From Patescibacteria group bacterium (lineage in GTDB: Bacteria; Patescibacteriota; Minisyncoccia; Phycocordibacterales; UBA918), in contig WFTF01000001.1 of the NCBI GenBank assembly GCA_015485575.1, positions 1 through 33,340 on the forward strand: a stretch of 33,340 bases of DNA, read 5' to 3'. The notes beneath the pieces were generated by a model. That model worked only from the letters and a program-made list of their open reading frames with translations. It was not told the origin of the DNA and did not search any database. Every line of letters begins with the position of its first letter. Position 1 is the first letter of the stretch. The position numbers were made by a program, and so were the translations under genes. Below, one piece after another: positions 20,669-29,858 of the stretch.

Positions 20669-21346
20669 CTATGCCGTTGTCTGCATACCGGTGCGTGACA
20701 CAAGCGTTTGCAGTGCATCGTTCGGATTGGCAATGACAACGTATTTGTAGGTCAACAGATCAAGGGTATTGATATCCTTTACCTGTGAGACTTCTATGTT
20801 TCCGAAGTTTCGGAAACTCTTTTCCGTATTCTCGTCTCGCTGCGTTAAGACGATCAGCGCAGCATTTTTTCGCTTGGTTGCAAGCTCCTCTACGCCACTT
20901 CCTTTTGCAAGTGCGCACAGTGATGCCTTTGCCTCTGCGGTCTTTGGTGCGTCGAAGGTAAACGAGTCAACGAAAATAATTTCTCCATCTGCAAATTTCT
21001 TTGCAAGTGTGGATGCCAGCGCCTTTGCGCGTACTTTTTTGTTGATCTTTTTTGCGTAGCTTTTTTCACTACGTGGTCCAAAGGTCACACCACCACCGGT
21101 CCAGATCGGTGAACGTCGTGAACCGTGCCGTGCACGACCGGTTCCCTTCTGTCGCCATGGCTTTTTACCGCCACCGCGCACCTCACTGCGGTCTTTGGTG
21201 TGTGCAGTGCCCGCACGTGCATTGCTCTGCATTGACACGACCACCTCATGTACGAGGTTTGGATTCCACGCGGTGCCAAACAGTGCCTCCGGAAGAGTCA
21301 CGCTGCCGCTTTCTTTCCCGTCTTGGGAGTATACTTTTGTATCCAT
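20669..21346 (-). CDS. rplD: Ribosomal protein uL4
   Basis: The 225-residue product has the uL4 hallmark loop (GGGKKPWRQKGTGRARHGSR, then RSPIWTGGGVTFGPRSEKSY) that reaches into the exit tunnel, and the C-terminal Rossmann-like part. In many bacteria L4 represses its own operon by binding the leader. ATG 21346 is chosen; the TTG at 21352 is an unneeded extension. The rplC stop is 10 nt upstream. Confidence 0.96.
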   Translation of the reverse strand: MDTKVYSQDGKESGSVTLPEALFGTAWNPNLVHEVVVSMQSNARAGTAHTKDRSEVRGGGKKPWRQKGTGRARHGSRRSPIWTGGGVTFGPRSEKSYAKKINKKVRAKALASTLAKKFADGEIIFVDSFTFDAPKTAEAKASLCALAKGSGVEELATKRKNAALIVLTQRDENTEKSFRNFGNIEVSQVKDINTLDLLTYKYVVIANPNDALQTLVSRTGMQTTA

Positions 21347-21356
21347 ATGCAAGCTA

Positions 21357-21977
21357 TTACACGTTTCGTACTGCTACTAATGTGCCTTTTCGACCCGGTA
21401 CCGCACCTGAAACGAGGAGTACGTTTTCCTCCGCGTTCACCTGCAGCACCTGCAAGTTCTTAACCGTCTTCTGATCGGAACCCATACGTCCCGCCATGCG
21501 TGTTCCTTTGAAGACGCGTGCCGGTCCGGTTGCACCGATAGATCCCGGTGCGCGTGCGGTGTGCTTTTGCCCATGTGATGCTTTGTTTCCGGCGAAGTTG
21601 TATCGTTTTACCACCCCTTGGAAACCCTTCCCTTTGGACAGTGCGGTCACTGCAACTTTGTCTCCCGCATCAAATACTGATGCATCAACGGTCTGCCCCT
21701 TCTCCAACCCCTCAACGGAGTCATCGTAGTTTATCCGAGTGCGAAACTCTTTTACATACTTGAAGGAAGCACCTGCATGTCCCTTTTGCGCCTTGCCGGA
21801 ACGGTGCTCTTTTTGCGCAACTGATGCAACCTGCACCGCCTCGTACCCATCTTTCTCCACTGTTTTCACCTGTGTGATAGTTGCCGGAGAAACACGAAGA
21901 ATGGTCGCCGCCTTGCAGGTACCGTCGTCGGCAAACACCTGGGTCATGCCTTCTTTCGTTCCTAAAATAAACTTCAT
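21357..21977 (-). CDS. rplC: Ribosomal protein uL3
   Basis: The 206-residue product begins MKFILGTKEGMTQVFADDG and carries the uL3 blocks VTALSKGKGFQGVVKRYNF, ASHGQKHTARAPGSIGATGP and KGTRMAGRMGSDQKTVKNLQ. It starts 50S assembly. It is the first gene of the rplC-rplD-rplW-rplB block and has its own promoter and leader; rpsJ, the usual first gene, lies upstream behind a terminator. Confidence 0.96.
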   Translation of the reverse strand: MKFILGTKEGMTQVFADDGTCKAATILRVSPATITQVKTVEKDGYEAVQVASVAQKEHRSGKAQKGHAGASFKYVKEFRTRINYDDSVEGLEKGQTVDASVFDAGDKVAVTALSKGKGFQGVVKRYNFAGNKASHGQKHTARAPGSIGATGPARVFKGTRMAGRMGSDQKTVKNLQVLQVNAEENVLLVSGAVPGRKGTLVAVRNV

Positions 21978-21992
21978 CTATTTTTGAACTAA

Positions 21993-22014
21993 CTGATAAC
22001 AATCGCTTTATCAG
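21993..22014 (-). promoter_or_regulatory. Hairpin directly upstream of rplC
   Basis: CTGATAA and TTATCAG pair around an 8-nt loop and end about 15 nt before the rplC start. It could affect ribosome access. Confidence 0.4.
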
Positions 22015-22026
22015 ACCTCAAAACGT

Positions 22027-22088
22027 GAAACTGCGCCACATGATGTCGGCACAGACAGAAGTCCGCCCACAACATGTGACGCAGTTTC
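22027..22088 (-). promoter_or_regulatory. Long stem in the rplC leader
   Basis: Arms 22027-22042 and 22073-22088 are complementary over 16 positions. The one exception is C-A on the plus strand but G-U on the minus strand, so the stem is complete only in the RNA that runs into rplC. The loop is 30 nt. A site for feedback control by a ribosomal protein such as L4 is plausible. A further AAGCGG/CCGCTT hairpin lies near 22105-22120. Confidence 0.6.
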
Positions 22089-22189
22089 TGCCCATTGGTT
22101 CTCAAAGCGGCATACCGCTTATCACCGAACGTAGGTCTTACACTCACCGTACACCACACACGCGGTGCTGATGAATCAAAGCTCACGCT

Positions 22190-22217
22190 AGTATACGTAT
22201 TTGTGACACTTTTGCAA
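22190..22217 (-). promoter_or_regulatory. rplC operon promoter
   Basis: On the minus strand TTGCAA (22217-22212) and TATACT (22195-22190) are 16 nt apart. It predicts a start near 22183 and a leader of about 205 nt. Confidence 0.68.
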
Positions 22218-22267
22218 GCGCTGGTGTATATCAGGCGCGATACATCACCACAGAACGTCACCCTCAT

Positions 22268-22298
22268 AAGAAAAAGTCCCCCAGAGGGACTTTTTCTT
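22268..22298 (-). terminator. rpsJ terminator
   Basis: AAGAAAAAGTCCC and GGGACTTTTTCTT pair over 13 bp around a 5-nt loop, with A and T tracts on either side. It separates tuf-rpsJ from the rplC block, which is not the usual continuous S10 operon. Confidence 0.88.
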
Positions 22299-22325
22299 TG
22301 ACAACATACCTGCGTCGGTGTGACA

Positions 22326-22679
22326 CTACATCATCTTCACGTCAATGTTCACCCCCGACGGCAAAGAGAGATTGGTAAGCGCCTCCACCACCTTTGCACT
22401 CGGATTCATGATGTCGATAACACGCTTATGCAAACGCATCTCGTATTGTTCTCGCGCATCCTTGTGCACGAATGATGAACGGTTGACCGTGTACTTTTTG
22501 ATCTCCGTTGGAAGTGGAATGGGACCGACCACCTTTGCGTCAAAACGCAGCGCGGTGTCAATAATCTGCTTCACGGACTGATCAAGGATTTTGTGCTCGT
22601 AGGCACGTACGCGTATCCGCAGTTTTTGGATTTCTCCAGCAGACGCTTTCTTCGTCTCTTTTTTTGATTCTGTTGCCAT
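22326..22679 (-). CDS. rpsJ: Ribosomal protein uS10
   Basis: The 117-residue product has the uS10 core from residue 19: QKLRIRVRAYEHKILDQSVK, GPIPLPTEIKKYTVNRSSFV and RLHKRVIDIMNPSAKVVEAL. It is part of the 30S head and, as NusE, also takes part in antitermination in other bacteria. A short Lys/Glu N-terminal extension precedes the core. It follows tuf by 29 nt. Confidence 0.96.
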   Translation of the reverse strand: MATESKKETKKASAGEIQKLRIRVRAYEHKILDQSVKQIIDTALRFDAKVVGPIPLPTEIKKYTVNRSSFVHKDAREQYEMRLHKRVIDIMNPSAKVVEALTNLSLPSGVNIDVKMM

Positions 22680-22708
22680 AGTTTGCCTTGAGTTTAATGC
22701 ACGTGTGC

Positions 22709-23899
22709 CTACGCAATAATCTTTGTTACCACACCGGCACCGACAGTCTTACCACCTTCGCGAATCGCAAAGTTTGTCTGCTCTTCAAGTGCAACAGGTG
22801 CAACAAGTTTTACCTTAAAGGTAGCGGTGTCACCCGGCATCACCATCTCGACTCCTTCCGCAAGGGTTATATCACCGGTAACATCCGTAGTACGGATGTA
22901 GAACTGTGGCTTGTAGCCGGAGAAGAATGGTTTGTGTCGTCCACCTTCTTCCTTTGAAAGGACGTATACTTCAGCTTCAAACTCAGTGTGCGGGGTTACC
23001 GAACCCTTTGCCGCAAGCACCTGACCTCGGTGTACGTCTTCCTTCTTGGTTCCGCGAAGCAAGATACCGGCATTGTCTCCCGCTTGTGCTGAATCAAGAG
23101 ACTTGTTGAACATTTCCACACCGGTAACGGTTGTAGAAGTGGTCTCCTTGATACCGACAATTTCAACTTCTTCACCTACTTTAATCTGCCCACGTTCCAC
23201 ACGACCAGTTACCACCGTACCGCGTCCCTCAATTGAGAAAATATCCTCAACCGGCATAAGGAATGGCTTATCAAGATCACGCTCAGGAAGCGGGAAGTAT
23301 TCATCCATGGCGTTCACCAATTCAAGAATCTTCTTGCCCCACTCTCCTGCAGGGTCCTCAAGAGCCTTCAATGCGGAACCTTGTATGACCGGAGCGTTTT
23401 CTCCGTCAAATCCGTTTTCGGTAAGCATCTCTCGTAGCTCCTCTTCCACAAGCATGAGCATTTCCTCATCGTCCACCATGTCACACTTGTTCATGAAGAC
23501 GATCATTTTTGGAACACCAACCTGCTTTGCAAGCAGTACGTGCTCTCGAGTCTGAGGCATGGCACCGTCGGTTGCGGCAACCACAAGCACCGCACCGTCC
23601 ATCTGTGCCGCACCGGTAATCATGTTCTTGATGTAGTCGGCGTGACCCGGCGCATCAATGTGTGCGTAGTGCCGGTTTGGCGTCTCGTACTCTGAGTGAG
23701 AAAGAGAAATGGTAATACCGCGCGCCTTTTCTTCCGGCGCCTTGTCAATATCTTCTACTGCCTTTAGGTTTGCTTGATAACCATCGCCGGCTTGTGCCAG
23801 CACGTTAAGAATCGCAGCCGTCAACGTCGTCTTACCGTGGTCCACGTGACCAATGGTACCTACGTTGATGTGCGGCTTTGAACGATCAAATTCTGCCAT
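22709..23899 (-). CDS. tuf: Elongation factor Tu
   Basis: EF-Tu brings aminoacyl-tRNA to the ribosome in a GTP-dependent way. The 396-residue product is of normal length with a full set of GTPase motifs: GHVDHGKTT (17-25), the RGITI switch, [13 protein letters not shown] and SALKALED. Domains 2 and 3 follow, ending [19 protein letters not shown]. It is the first gene of a short tuf-rpsJ unit. Confidence 0.98.
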   Translation of the reverse strand: MAEFDRSKPHINVGTIGHVDHGKTTLTAAILNVLAQAGDGYQANLKAVEDIDKAPEEKARGITISLSHSEYETPNRHYAHIDAPGHADYIKNMITGAAQMDGAVLVVAATDGAMPQTREHVLLAKQVGVPKMIVFMNKCDMVDDEEMLMLVEEELREMLTENGFDGENAPVIQGSALKALEDPAGEWGKKILELVNAMDEYFPLPERDLDKPFLMPVEDIFSIEGRGTVVTGRVERGQIKVGEEVEIVGIKETTSTTVTGVEMFNKSLDSAQAGDNAGILLRGTKKEDVHRGQVLAAKGSVTPHTEFEAEVYVLSKEEGGRHKPFFSGYKPQFYIRTTDVTGDITLAEGVEMVMPGDTATFKVKLVAPVALEEQTNFAIREGGKTVGAGVVTKIIA

Positions 23900-23976
23900 A
23901 ATTTGTTAGGTTTACTGTTATTAAATAATACCGCACACGGCCGCTTCTTACTTTTGTATAAAAATAAAAAGCATCT

Positions 23977-24035
23977 CTTGAGTGCAAACGTAGAGCCGCG
24001 AGAACAAAGTCGCGCTACGCTTTGCTTCACTCAAG
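23977..24035 (-). promoter_or_regulatory. Long nested hairpin in the tuf leader
   Basis: Three stacked stems form one rod: CTTGAGTG/CACTCAAG (23977-23984 with 24028-24035), CAAACGTAG/CTACG-CTTTG (one bulged base) and CGCGA/TCGCG, around an 8-nt loop. It covers much of the ~190-nt leader. It may protect the highly used mRNA or serve in feedback. Confidence 0.6.
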
Positions 24036-24098
24036 ACTAAGTGTAAAGGAGCAAAATATGTATGCCCCACTACGACTTACAGCCATAGCGGTGCGGCT

Positions 24099-24126
24099 AT
24101 ACTACCAGAGTGAGTAGTTTTTGCAA
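24099..24126 (-). promoter_or_regulatory. tuf promoter
   Basis: On the minus strand TTGCAA (24126-24121) and TAGTAT (24104-24099) are 16 nt apart. The arrangement is the same as at rplC. The rest of 24036-24207 holds only a short ATAGC/GCTAT hairpin around the expected start. Confidence 0.6.
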
Positions 24127-24207
24127 GCACATGGATGCGTCTTTGAGCTACGCAGTCCCTCCGCATGCCTTCTTCCACATTTTGCACCGATACGGCAGGC
24201 GGTCTCA

Positions 24208-24630
24208 CTAGAGTGACTCAAACAACCTGTCCAACTCTGCTTGTGTATCTTCTATTTTTTGTTGTAACTCCTCGGGAATGAGAGTATCGTCTCCATACGC
24301 ATCCGCTTCCGCGTAGAGCCGGTTCAACTCCTCTTCTACCTTAAAGTACTCCTGCGTTATCTCCTGGGTGCGTTGCGAGACCTGTTGTGCCCTCTCAGGA
24401 AGAATTGACGGATCGCGCTTCTGATCCAAAGTGGCCTCTGACCCACTTGCAGTGACAGCGTCTATTTGATTTTCCACCACTTCGATTGCTATTTCAGTCG
24501 CCATCTTCTCTAACAGACCCGATCCGAACATCATATAGTAAGTAGTACCCGCAGCAACCAATATTGCGGTGATGATTTGTGTAACGAAAAATATTGCGTA
24601 TGTGAGGTGTATTTTTTTAGAACTATCCAT
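24208..24630 (-). CDS. Membrane-anchored helical protein
   Basis: The 140-residue product has one membrane segment (LTYAIFFVTQIITAILVAAG) followed by a hydrophilic helical region. The last 60 residues are strongly heptad-like and acidic (QRTQEITQEYFKVEEELNRL, then EELQQKIEDTQAELDRLFES), suggesting a coiled coil. The topology with a short cytoplasmic head would place the coiled coil outside. The family is not recognised. It follows the secreted-protein gene at 24657 by 26 nt. Confidence 0.65.
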   Translation of the reverse strand: MDSSKKIHLTYAIFFVTQIITAILVAAGTTYYMMFGSGLLEKMATEIAIEVVENQIDAVTASGSEATLDQKRDPSILPERAQQVSQRTQEITQEYFKVEEELNRLYAEADAYGDDTLIPEELQQKIEDTQAELDRLFESL

Positions 24631-24656
24631 GATGTACTTATATTAATTTAAACTTA

Positions 24657-25178
24657 CTATTTACATACGGCATTACAGTATGTGGTCACATTTTTACGAG
24701 CAATCGCCCTTAAAGTCCACTCACCGATAGAGGTATCGGTTGACTTAACCTCGCAACCTCCCCCGTAGTTATACCTCCAACCACCACGCTTCTTGATGTC
24801 GTTTTTCGTCAGCGCACAAGTGGAATAGCCGGAAACAGTCACCAGACTCGGGTCACCTCCACCTGCAGTATCAGCTCCTATAATAACAAAGCCACCACTT
24901 GTCAATTTAGGTACCGGAGCACAATTCTGTCCCGCTTCATCACAGTACTCCGTAGACCATACCTGATTGGTTGCCCGAAGATTCGCTGCGGTAATATCCC
25001 CCGCTTTCGTTTGATTGTCCGGTCCCACATTCAAAGGAGTTGGGGTATTGGTTGACTCCGACGGTCCACCAGACGGTACCGACCATGCCGCAAAGAGCAG
25101 GTTTGTTGCCACCAGTAGAGAGAAGAGTGCTGCAAAAGCAGCGGTTATGGTAATTGGTTGTGTCCATTTCATACGCAT
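24657..25178 (-). CDS. Secreted Cys-containing surface protein
   Basis: The 173-residue product has a long signal-like head (ITITAAFAALFSLLVATNLLFA), then W-S-VPSGGPSESTNTPTPLN with GPDNQTKAGDITAANL, a pattern I associate with CPR surface or pilin-like proteins. Six Cys follow: two early (YCDEAGQNC) and four in the C-terminal half (STCALTKND, GGGCEVKST, YCNAVC), likely in disulfides. It could be exported by Sec. The role is not known. Confidence 0.65.
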   Translation of the reverse strand: MRMKWTQPITITAAFAALFSLLVATNLLFAAWSVPSGGPSESTNTPTPLNVGPDNQTKAGDITAANLRATNQVWSTEYCDEAGQNCAPVPKLTSGGFVIIGADTAGGGDPSLVTVSGYSTCALTKNDIKKRGGWRYNYGGGCEVKSTDTSIGEWTLRAIARKNVTTYCNAVCK

Positions 25179-25225
25179 TGTCTTATTATGATTGTTAACT
25201 TATATATAACTGTACACATCACCCG

Positions 25226-26176
25226 CTATGTTTCAAAAACGCTCGGAATGGTCTTCACCTCCACACTATCCACCTCCAACTCAAGTCCTCCTCCCGCAGG
25301 TGTACAGTATAACGTAAATATATTGACGTTGTACGAAAGCGGATCCGAGACAAACGGATTATCCGTCCAACTGCCTCCGGCATTGCTGGCTACCCGACAA
25401 TCCTGCGCGGTGTTGGGGTCACTCAGTGTCCAGCTGATAGTGATAGCGTCCCCCTTCCTTGCCACTTGCGCCGAAGTACTTATGACACCATCTATCACCC
25501 GCTCCTTGCATACCGGATCCAGATTGGTGCAGGATTCATTGCCTGTGCAGGTGGTTGCCAGTGCCGGCTGTTCATCACCCCACATATCTATATATATCGT
25601 ACCCAGGTAGTCTGAGGTACAAACATTGCCGGGATTTGGATTCGGAGGGCTAAAGTAAGTTGGAGAGAAGTTCACCCAACCGACCACATCCGCACCCCAC
25701 GCATATGCATCTGCTGCAAGGTATCCATATTGATTGAATGTAAGACCGTATGAAACCCCATCGGCCGCAATACCGGAAAGTGAGATCCATCCATCCCACC
25801 CATCTCCATATGCCAGCGCCCGCACCCAGCCACTAAAACCCCAGCCGGTGTAGTCACCGGACACCGCCGCGTTACCTCCGGAGTCAGGGAAACCGCTGAG
25901 ACCTCCAAACTGAATCCAGCCGACATTGGGGCTCCATGCGTATCCCGATAATGTTTTATCGGGATTAATCACTACCTTGTAGTTTGAAATGCCACAATCA
26001 CCGGCATTGTTAGAACAATTCATGGAAATCCAACCCACATTGGGGCTCCAGGCATAGCCCTGTAGCTCTACCGTGGAAAATGCTTGAAGCGTGCCATACC
26101 CCCACCAAAAAACCAGTGCCACAAAAAACACACCAAAAAGAGCTGTGAGAGATCTTCTAAGTAGATATGTATACAT
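25226..26176 (-). CDS. Surface protein with GYAWSPNVGWI repeats and Ig-like end
   Basis: The 316-residue product starts with a signal or anchor segment (LFGVFFVALVFWWGYGTL). The repeat GYAWSPNVGWI occurs at 40-50 and 78-88, with a third looser copy AYAWGADVVGWVNF near 157-171, and related W-G rich strands between. A Cys-containing stretch follows (GNESCTNLDPVCKE) and then an Ig-like module with DAITISWTLSDPNTAQDCRV and FTLYC. This architecture is frequent in CPR surface proteins of unknown role. It has its own promoter. Confidence 0.72.
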   Translation of the reverse strand: MYTYLLRRSLTALFGVFFVALVFWWGYGTLQAFSTVELQGYAWSPNVGWISMNCSNNAGDCGISNYKVVINPDKTLSGYAWSPNVGWIQFGGLSGFPDSGGNAAVSGDYTGWGFSGWVRALAYGDGWDGWISLSGIAADGVSYGLTFNQYGYLAADAYAWGADVVGWVNFSPTYFSPPNPNPGNVCTSDYLGTIYIDMWGDEQPALATTCTGNESCTNLDPVCKERVIDGVISTSAQVARKGDAITISWTLSDPNTAQDCRVASNAGGSWTDNPFVSDPLSYNVNIFTLYCTPAGGGLELEVDSVEVKTIPSVFET

Positions 26177-26190
26177 AAGAACTGTACTTC

Positions 26191-26218
26191 AGTATATAAG
26201 GGTTCCTCCCTCACACAA
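26191..26218 (-). promoter_or_regulatory. Promoter of the surface-protein cluster
   Basis: On the minus strand TTGTGT (26218-26213) and TATACT (26196-26191) are 16 nt apart, giving a very short leader for the gene that starts at 26176. Confidence 0.58.
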
Positions 26219-26286
26219 ACCGTTTATACACAGTGGAGTGTAAAAGCACCCATGGTGATAAACAAGGATCGCAGGTCATCAAAATA

Positions 26287-26314
26287 CACGCAACCCGCGA
26301 AAGCGGGTTGCGTG
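26287..26314 (-). terminator. fusA terminator
   Basis: CACGCAACCCGC and GCGGGTTGCGTG form a 12-bp perfect stem with a GAAA tetraloop (TTTC on the minus strand), followed by TATTTT on the minus strand. It lies 63 nt after the fusA stop. Confidence 0.8.
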
Positions 26315-26376
26315 CATTTTTTATGGTGACTGAACTATGTTTAGTTCTATCTTATCTACACAACGCAGGTTACGTT

Positions 26377-28551
26377 TTAAGCATTATCTTCATCACTTTT
26401 GACTCCACGGGCTTTTTTGATTTCCTCGGCAACGTTTGGAGGTACCACCTCGTAGTGGTCAAACTCCATGGTCATACTTGCGCGCCCTTGAGTCATGGAA
26501 CGCAATGTGTTGGTATAGCCGAACATCTCCGATAGCGGTACTTTTGCTTTAATAATAGTCTTGCCTCCTATTTCTTCAGTACCTTCCACCTGTCCGCGCT
26601 TTGAAGAAATGTTACCATTGATATCACCCATGTACTCCTCGGGAGTGCGAACCTCAACTTTCATAATCGGCTCAAGAATAACCGCGTTTGCTTTCTGTGC
26701 CGCCTCCTTAAAAGCGTTGATACCCGCGAGCTTAAAGGCGATTTCGCTGGAGTCAACCTCGTGGAAGGAGCCGTCAAACAGCTCTACCGACACATCTTCC
26801 ATTTTGTAGCCGGCAACCTGTCCGCGTGCCATTGCTTCCTTAACCCCCTTCATAACCGCAGGAATATACTCCTGTGGAATGGCACCACCTTTGATAGAGT
26901 TGATAAACTCAAAGTGATCTTCTCGAATGACGTTCTTTGCTGGTTCTTCACCTTCGGCAAGCATTTCAAGAGGCTTGATGCGAATTTTCACGTGACCATA
27001 CTGTCCACGTCCACCTGACTGCTTGACATACTTATGTTCCGCCTCCGCTTCCTTCTGAATGGTCTCTCGATATGCTACCTGTGGCTGACCTATGTTCGCC
27101 TCCACACCAAACTCACGCTTCATGCGGTCTACAATAATATCCAGGTGCAGCTCACCCATACCGGCAATAATCGTCTCAAGCGTTTCCTCGTCGGTGGACA
27201 CCTTGAAGGTTGGATCTTCATCTGACAGACGCTTGAGTGCGGTGCTCATCTTTTCCTGGTCTTGCTTGGTCTTCGGCTCCACACGCACCGCCACCACCGG
27301 CTCGGGGAAGGTGATGGTTTCAAGCAGAATAGGATTATCAATGTCACACAACGTGTGTGAAGTTTTCACTTCCTTAATACCCACCGCTGCGGCAATCTCA
27401 CCTGCGTACACCTCTTCCACCTCTTCTCGCTTATCCGCCATCAACCGTACGATGCGTCCGATACGTTCCTTCTTACCAGTTGAAGAGTTTAGTATGTAGG
27501 TACCGCTTTTGACGGTTCCCGAGTACACGCGGAAGAACGCCAGCTGCCCGACAAACTTATCGTCCTGCAACTTGAACACCAGTGACGCCATCGGCTCATC
27601 GTCTGACGGTTTTCGTTCCAGCACCACCGATTCATCGCGCGGATCGGTTCCCTGTACCGGTGGCAGGTCAAGTGGTGACGGGAGGTAGTCAACCACAGCG
27701 TCCAGCACCAGCTGTACACCGATATTCTGCAGTGCCGTACCGGTCATAACCGGAAAGATCTCGTTTGCAATCACCGCCTTGCGCAACGTTGCCTTCAGTT
27801 GCTCAATACTTGGCTCTTCCCCGCCAAGATAGGCTTCCATGAGCTCGTCATCATGTTCCACCACGCGCTCAATGAGCTCTGCTCGACGTTTTTCCGCTTC
27901 TTCTTTAAACTCATCGGGGATCTCAGCCTCTTTTACATCCATTCCCATCTCACCTTCAAAGGTGTATGACTTCATGGTAATCAAATCTATCACCCCGCGC
28001 ATGTTGCTTTCCGCTCCCATGGGGATCTGGATGCGGCACGCCTTCTTGGACAAACGATCCTCAATAGACTGCACCGAAGCATCAAAGTCTGCACCGAGCT
28101 TGTCCATTTTGTTAATAAAGCAGATGCGTGGCACGTTTGCCTCGTCTGCATAACCCCAGTTGGTCTCGGTCTGCGGCTCTACGCCGGCAGCACCGTCAAA
28201 CACCACCACCGCGCCATCAAGCACGCGCATGGAGCGCTTCACTTCTGCGGTAAAGTCAATGTGTCCGGGAGTGTCAATGATGTTAAAGGTGAATTGCTTG
28301 TCTTTGTTCTTGCGATCGGTTTCAAGGGTCTTCGCCCAGTTACAAGAAATAGCCGCGGCGGTAATGGTAATACCGCGCTCTCGCTCCTGCTCCATCCAGT
28401 CGGTGACAGTTTCCCCGTCATGCACCTCGCCAATCTTGTGGCTCATACCCGTATAAAACAGGATACGCTCAGATGTTGTGGTTTTACCGGCATCAACGTG
28501 TGCAACAATTCCGAAGTTGCGCAATCGATCCAGTGGAAATGCTCGTGCCAT
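26377..28551 (-). CDS. fusA: Elongation factor G
   Basis: EF-G drives translocation on the ribosome and helps recycle it. The 724-residue product is of normal length. The GTPase motifs are AHVDAGKTT (17-25), [17 protein letters not shown] and NKMDK. Domains 2-5 follow, with [20 protein letters not shown] and [12 protein letters not shown]. Near the C-terminus is the [20 protein letters not shown] stretch typical of EF-G. It is not linked to rpsL, rpsG or tuf; it forms its own unit. Confidence 0.98.
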   Translation of the reverse strand: MARAFPLDRLRNFGIVAHVDAGKTTTSERILFYTGMSHKIGEVHDGETVTDWMEQERERGITITAAAISCNWAKTLETDRKNKDKQFTFNIIDTPGHIDFTAEVKRSMRVLDGAVVVFDGAAGVEPQTETNWGYADEANVPRICFINKMDKLGADFDASVQSIEDRLSKKACRIQIPMGAESNMRGVIDLITMKSYTFEGEMGMDVKEAEIPDEFKEEAEKRRAELIERVVEHDDELMEAYLGGEEPSIEQLKATLRKAVIANEIFPVMTGTALQNIGVQLVLDAVVDYLPSPLDLPPVQGTDPRDESVVLERKPSDDEPMASLVFKLQDDKFVGQLAFFRVYSGTVKSGTYILNSSTGKKERIGRIVRLMADKREEVEEVYAGEIAAAVGIKEVKTSHTLCDIDNPILLETITFPEPVVAVRVEPKTKQDQEKMSTALKRLSDEDPTFKVSTDEETLETIIAGMGELHLDIIVDRMKREFGVEANIGQPQVAYRETIQKEAEAEHKYVKQSGGRGQYGHVKIRIKPLEMLAEGEEPAKNVIREDHFEFINSIKGGAIPQEYIPAVMKGVKEAMARGQVAGYKMEDVSVELFDGSFHEVDSSEIAFKLAGINAFKEAAQKANAVILEPIMKVEVRTPEEYMGDINGNISSKRGQVEGTEEIGGKTIIKAKVPLSEMFGYTNTLRSMTQGRASMTMEFDHYEVVPPNVAEEIKKARGVKSDEDNA

Positions 28552-28979
28552 AATAAATTGCTGTATTTTCTAATGGTTTAATAAATGACATCTACACATA
28601 GATTATGTGTGTATATATGTGTGATGCTATTTGTCCTCCCTAGCGTATACTACGAAACTGCGTGATACAGTCCCTTCTTTTCTCCAAAAAGAAAAGCGCC
28701 TCACTAGGCAAATCGCGCATACTATACCCTACCCGTATCCATTTGTCACCTGTTTTTTTGTGTGTGTAACGACACTGTGAAAGAAATGACTCGCTTTGCC
28801 GTATACATAATCCAAGCAATCGTTCTTCCGCTCTCTCAATACAAGATACTGGCTGCAACACACCGAAGCGCGGCGTATGTGCACGAGACAGTATGTTACC
28901 TATACACCGGCCACTGCAAGTAATCCGCCCCTGCACTAGTTGTGATATCAATATCCGTGATTTTCATGTACAAACACTT
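28552..28979. other. Intergenic region with the fusA leader
   Basis: No gene is supported in this stretch. It contains the fusA promoter (28721-28749), a leader of about 160 nt with a CTTTTCT/AGAAAAG hairpin near 28677-28696, and no clear Shine-Dalgarno sequence. The plus-strand side should hold the promoter of the gene at 28980, which I could not locate. Confidence 0.5.
28721..28749 (-). promoter_or_regulatory. fusA promoter
   Basis: On the minus strand GTGACA (28749-28744) and TATAGT (28726-28721) are separated by 17 nt, close to the standard sigma-70 pattern. Confidence 0.65.
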
Positions 28980-29720
28980 ATGAAAAGTTTTTTTATACAA
29001 ACGCAGTTGTTGCAAACGAACCGTTTCCCTGTACTGAAAAAATCTGCACCCAAAATTGTCGCACTTATCTTTTGGATTGCAATCATAACCGTCTTTCACC
29101 ACTACCGTATAGAGAACAACCTCTCCTATCGAGATATGCTCTGGCAGGGACTATACTTCTTTACCGACACCATGTATGGACCCCTGGTGTACATGGCACT
29201 GTATGCGATACGTCCCATACTACTCTTTCCCGCAACCTTACTAACTGCACTATCGGGAGCTCTATTTGGGTTTTGGTGGGGAGTATTCTATACCGTATTG
29301 GGAGAGAATATATCGGCAAACCTCGCCTACTGGATTGGGCGCTTTTTTGGCACCGGTATACGCTTGGAAGATACGATTATCGGCAACTGGGTGGAAGCAT
29401 TGCGTAAAAATACCTTTGCTGCAGTGCTCTTACTACGCCTGTTTTACGCCCCATTTGATCTGACCAACTACGCTTCAGGTATGCTGCATGTGCGCTGGAG
29501 TCAATATACACTGGCAACACTCATTGGCATTATGCCGGGCCTCATCACTTTTGTCGCTCTGGGTGCTGCGATAGATATGGATACTTTACAAACGAGAGGA
29601 CTTTCCCTTGCTGTCTTTGATTCTAAGTTACTTATCTTATCAGCTGTCATCTTTGTGTCGTCTCTCACACTGTCAAAACTGCTGCATCGCTGGAATGAAA
29701 AGCGACGAGCAGGTTTGTAG
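28980..29720 (+). CDS. TVP38/TMEM64 (VTT-domain) family membrane protein
   Basis: The 246-residue product has about six membrane segments. The VTT-domain signature is visible: RPILLFPATLLTALSGALFG followed by FWWGVFYTVLGENISANLAY, then IGRFFG, and later LLLRLFYAPFDLTNYASGML and GIMPGLITFVALGAAI. Relatives such as DedA and TMEM41B are linked to lipid transport or scrambling. ATG 28980 (MKSFFIQTQLL) is preferred to the long frame from 28893. It is a single gene with no visible terminator. Confidence 0.8.
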   Translation: MKSFFIQTQLLQTNRFPVLKKSAPKIVALIFWIAIITVFHHYRIENNLSYRDMLWQGLYFFTDTMYGPLVYMALYAIRPILLFPATLLTALSGALFGFWWGVFYTVLGENISANLAYWIGRFFGTGIRLEDTIIGNWVEALRKNTFAAVLLLRLFYAPFDLTNYASGMLHVRWSQYTLATLIGIMPGLITFVALGAAIDMDTLQTRGLSLAVFDSKLLILSAVIFVSSLTLSKLLHRWNEKRRAGL

Positions 29721-29858
29721 TGAACACTTCTCTCCCTTTTGCATAGACGGCACATACTACAGTCCCACCAGGTGCTCTATTTGTAGGTATGTACTTTTTA
29801 TGCAATTGCGATAGAGTACTGCCGGAACTTATAAACGCTCTTTGAAAGGATAAGTGGT

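Noticed and set aside
28640-28951. Minus-strand ORF of 103 codons upstream of fusA
   Set aside because: It covers the fusA promoter and leader, has no family-like pattern and would place a stop inside the leader.
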